From: Hydrogenophaga sp.
Lineage (GTDB): Bacteria; Pseudomonadota; Gammaproteobacteria; Burkholderiales; Burkholderiaceae_C
DNA: 9,173 bases
NCBI GenBank assembly: GCA_020047875.1
Contig: JAIFNE010000163.1
Span: forward strand, 1-9,173
Direction: 5' to 3'
The notes under the pieces were generated by a model, which saw nothing but the letters and a program-made list of their open reading frames with translations, was not told where the DNA came from and made no database searches. Below are positions 7,255-9,173 of this stretch, in pieces. The translations under genes and the position numbers were made by a program. How positions within the stretch are numbered: position 1 is the first letter of the stretch; each line of letters opens with the position of its first letter.

Positions 7255-8838
7255 TCAGTTCTTCTTGACGTTCCAGTACACCTGCGCACCCGCCGGCACG
7301 ATGCCGCTGATGTTGTCGCGAAGGGCGGCCGGGTTGTTGTACTGGCCCAGGTGCACATGCGACGCGGTTTCAATCGCGCGCAGTTGCAACTGCTCGGCCA
7401 GCTTTTTCTTTTCGGCGTCGCTGCCGGCCTGGGCGAACTTGACCTTGAGCTCCTCGATCTGCTTGTCGTCCTGCCAGCCGAACCAGCCGTTGTCGCCAGC
7501 GGCGTTCATCATGGCCATGGTCAGCGGGTTTTGGATGTCGCCAGCGGTCCAGGTGGTCATGAAGGCGTTCCAGCCGCCGGCAGCGGGCGCGTCTTTCTTG
7601 GCGCGGCGCGCCACCAGAGTGGCCCAGTCCATCTGCTGCATGTCGACCTTGAAGCCGGCCGCCTCCAACTGCTGCTTGGCCACCAGCGGCAGCTTGGCAA
7701 TCGACGCCAGGTCGGTCGGGCGCATCAGCAGCACGGGCTCTCCCTTGTAGCCGGCGTCCTTGAGCATCTGCGCGGCCTTCTTCGGGTCGGCGATGCCGGT
7801 GTAGAAGCTGGTGTTGTCGCTGGCGTAAGGTGTGCCGCAGGGGAACATGCTCTTACAGAACTTGTACATGCCCGGCGCGCCAACCTGAGCCTTGAGGTGC
7901 TGCTCCTGGCCCAGCGCCACCATGGCGGCCTGGCGGATCTTCACGTTGTCAAACGGCGGGTGCTTGTGGTTGAAGCGGAAGATGTACTGCAGGCCGGCCG
8001 GCTGGGCATCGACGATCTGCACGCCCTTGGTAGACTTGAGCGAGGCGTACTGCTCGAAGGTGGGCTGCTCGATGATGTCGACCTCGCCGGCCACCAGCGC
8101 GTTGAACTGGGTTTGTGGGTCGCGGATGATGACCCATTCCACCCGGTCCACAAACACCGGCTTGCCGCCAGTGGTGCCATTGGGCGCATCAGGACGCGAC
8201 TTGTACTTGTCGTTCTTGACGTACACCAGCCGCTCGCCCGGCTTGTACTCTGCCTGCACGAACTTGTAGGGCCCGGAGCCGATGCTCTCCTTGATCTGCT
8301 CGCTGCCCGGCGTGGCCGCAATGCGCGCCGGCATGATGAAGGGCACGTTACTGGAGGGCTTGCCCAGCGCTGCCAGCATCACCCCAAAGGGCGCCTTGAG
8401 CTTGATGACAAAGGTCTTGGCGTCGGGCGTGGCGTAGTCGGCCACGCTCTTGGCCATCACGCCGCCAAAGCTGTCGCGGCTGGCCCAACGCTTGATGGAG
8501 GCCACCACGTCGGCGCTCGTCACGGGTGCACCGTCGTGGAACTCCAGCCCATCGCGCAGCGTGAAGGTCCAAGTCAGGTTGTCCTTGCTGACATTCCACT
8601 TGTCCACCATCTGCGGCTTGACGGCGCCACTGGCGTCGGTGCCGAACAGCGTGTCGTAGATCATGTAGCCGTGGTTGCGCGTGACGAACGCGGTGGACCA
8701 GATCGGGTCCAGGATGGTCACGTTGGCGTGCGGCACGATGCGCAGGGTTTTGGCCTGGGCATGCGCGGCCAGCGGCGCCAGCATGGCGGCGGATACGGCT
8801 ACCACGGTAGCCAGCGAAACCAGGGAACGACGCCTCAT
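7255..8838 (-). CDS. Peptide/nickel-family ABC transporter substrate-binding protein
   Basis: A 527-residue periplasmic binding protein of solute-binding family 5 (DppA/OppA/NikA). The N-terminus is a signal peptide: RRR (2-4), a hydrophobic core to about residue 24, and an AHAQA cleavage region, with cutting expected after A27 or A29. There is no lipobox cysteine, so it should be soluble rather than a lipoprotein. Family features include LDPIWS near the mature start, WTFTLRDGLEFHDGAPVTSADV around 90-111, and IGSGPYKF (186-193). The only cysteines are C328 and C334 (FCKSMFPCG), which could form a periplasmic disulfide. The start is placed at the ATG at 8838, with GGAG five bases upstream; a TTG at 8853 is in frame but has no good ribosome site and would add residues ahead of the basic n-region. 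It is the first gene of the operon and should deliver ligand to the two permeases. Ligand identity (peptide, opine, glutathione-like or other) cannot be read from sequence. Confidence 0.94.
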   Translation of the reverse strand: MRRRSLVSLATVVAVSAAMLAPLAAHAQAKTLRIVPHANVTILDPIWSTAFVTRNHGYMIYDTLFGTDASGAVKPQMVDKWNVSKDNLTWTFTLRDGLEFHDGAPVTSADVVASIKRWASRDSFGGVMAKSVADYATPDAKTFVIKLKAPFGVMLAALGKPSSNVPFIMPARIAATPGSEQIKESIGSGPYKFVQAEYKPGERLVYVKNDKYKSRPDAPNGTTGGKPVFVDRVEWVIIRDPQTQFNALVAGEVDIIEQPTFEQYASLKSTKGVQIVDAQPAGLQYIFRFNHKHPPFDNVKIRQAAMVALGQEQHLKAQVGAPGMYKFCKSMFPCGTPYASDNTSFYTGIADPKKAAQMLKDAGYKGEPVLLMRPTDLASIAKLPLVAKQQLEAAGFKVDMQQMDWATLVARRAKKDAPAAGGWNAFMTTWTAGDIQNPLTMAMMNAAGDNGWFGWQDDKQIEELKVKFAQAGSDAEKKKLAEQLQLRAIETASHVHLGQYNNPAALRDNISGIVPAGAQVYWNVKKN

Positions 8839-8942
8839 GGACACTCCAGTCAAAAAGTGGATTGGTTGAAACTTAAAACATCAACAGTCATCAACGGATG
8901 ATAGCGCCAACATGAGCACGCCGTACTCCGTTCTGGCCCTGG
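8839..8942 (-). promoter_or_regulatory. Probable promoter/leader region of the transporter operon
   Basis: This is the only clearly AT-richer non-coding stretch next to the first operon gene. It lies between the end of the M48-like fragment and the binding-protein start, and includes TTTTAAGTTTC and TTTTTGACT on the minus strand. TATCAT (about 8898-8903) resembles a -10 hexamer, but no good -35 lies at the right distance, so no promoter can be fixed. The binding-protein ribosome site GGAGT is at 8843-8847. The placement rests mainly on position and composition. Confidence 0.4.
8879..8895 (-). repeat. 7-bp direct repeat at one-helical-turn spacing
   Basis: GTTGATG occurs twice on the minus strand, at 8889-8895 and 8879-8885, separated by ACT. 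The start-to-start distance is 10 bp, about one DNA turn, and it lies about 40 bp ahead of the binding-protein start. Such spacing suits a regulator binding one DNA face, but no regulator gene is in the window and chance is possible. Confidence 0.4.
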
Positions 8943-9173
8943 TCACAGCCCATGCGCTGTAGGAAGCCATTTATCGCAAGCAAGTGCATGCCGCGAGGTG
9001 ATGGAAGCCACGCTGACACCCATGGCCCCGCCAGGGAAGGTGTAGGCGTTGACGTAGTTGGCGTTGAGCACGCGGTACGAATAAGGCATGTCGGGCCGGT
9101 GTGTCAGCCGGTGCATACGCTGGCCCAGGCTGCTCACATACTGGTTGACCGCCGTGTCCTGTATGGCGCCGAG
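8943..9173 (-). pseudogene. M48-family-like metalloprotease, interior fragment lacking catalytic region
   Basis: The frame is open from the window edge to a stop at 8943, so the gene begins outside the window. The first visible residues include AIQDTAVNQYVSSLGQRM, then MPYSYRVLNANYVNAYTFPGG and AMGV. This resembles the region just upstream of the active site in BepA/LoiP-type M48 proteases, periplasmic zinc enzymes of envelope quality control (compare RVLNSP.VNAFALPGG.V.V). In that family GG..V is followed by TRGLL and soon by HExxH. Here similarity stops after GAMGV (about 9015), and the last 24 codons (SVASITSRHALACDKW and on) resemble nothing I know and end at a stop. The zinc motif is absent, so the product should be inactive. 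The family call rests on about 50 residues and is moderate; the loss of homology could reflect a rearrangement or a frameshift. Confidence 0.6.

Noticed and set aside
8839..8853. TTG start five codons upstream for the binding protein
   Set aside because: The ATG at 8838 has a well-placed GGAG and begins a normal signal peptide with its basic n-region; the TTG has no good ribosome site.

Overview
The window is GC-rich throughout. Its codon usage and protein sequences suggest a betaproteobacterium of the Burkholderiales, most likely near the Comamonadaceae. That placement rests on protein flavour alone (the coaX remnant, the peptide transporter and the M48-like fragment); there is no rRNA or other marker gene. 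Every intact gene is on the minus strand, so transcription runs from high to low coordinates.

Layout in transcription order: (1) 9173-8943, the interior of a gene resembling M48-family metalloproteases, which loses homology near 9014, before its catalytic region; (2) 8942-8839, an AT-richer leader that probably holds the operon promoter, with a 7-bp direct repeat at 10-bp spacing; (3) 8838-7255, a periplasmic substrate-binding protein of the peptide/nickel family; (4) a 145-bp gap with an 11-bp-stem inverted repeat; (5) 7109-6156 and 6154-5282, two DppB/DppC-type permeases; (6) 5279-3648, a double ATPase equivalent to DppD and DppF fused; (7) 3651-2128, an M81 (MlrC-like) metallopeptidase; (8) 2117-708, an amidase-signature hydrolase; (9) 660-144, a type III pantothenate kinase (coaX) remnant with two frameshifts and no C-terminal half; (10) 143-53 on the plus strand, the first 30 codons of an IS21-family IstA transposase, fused to the broken end of coaX.

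From the first permease to the amidase, genes are 1, 2 and 10 nt apart or overlap (the ATPase stop and M81 start share TTGA). This points to one polycistronic, translationally coupled unit. The simplest reading is a scavenging operon: an ABC importer brings a peptide or amide-containing compound into the cytoplasm, where the M81 enzyme and the amidase cleave it. The substrate cannot be read from sequence. Both flanks are broken genes and one break carries IS21 DNA, so the operon sits between two rearrangement scars.
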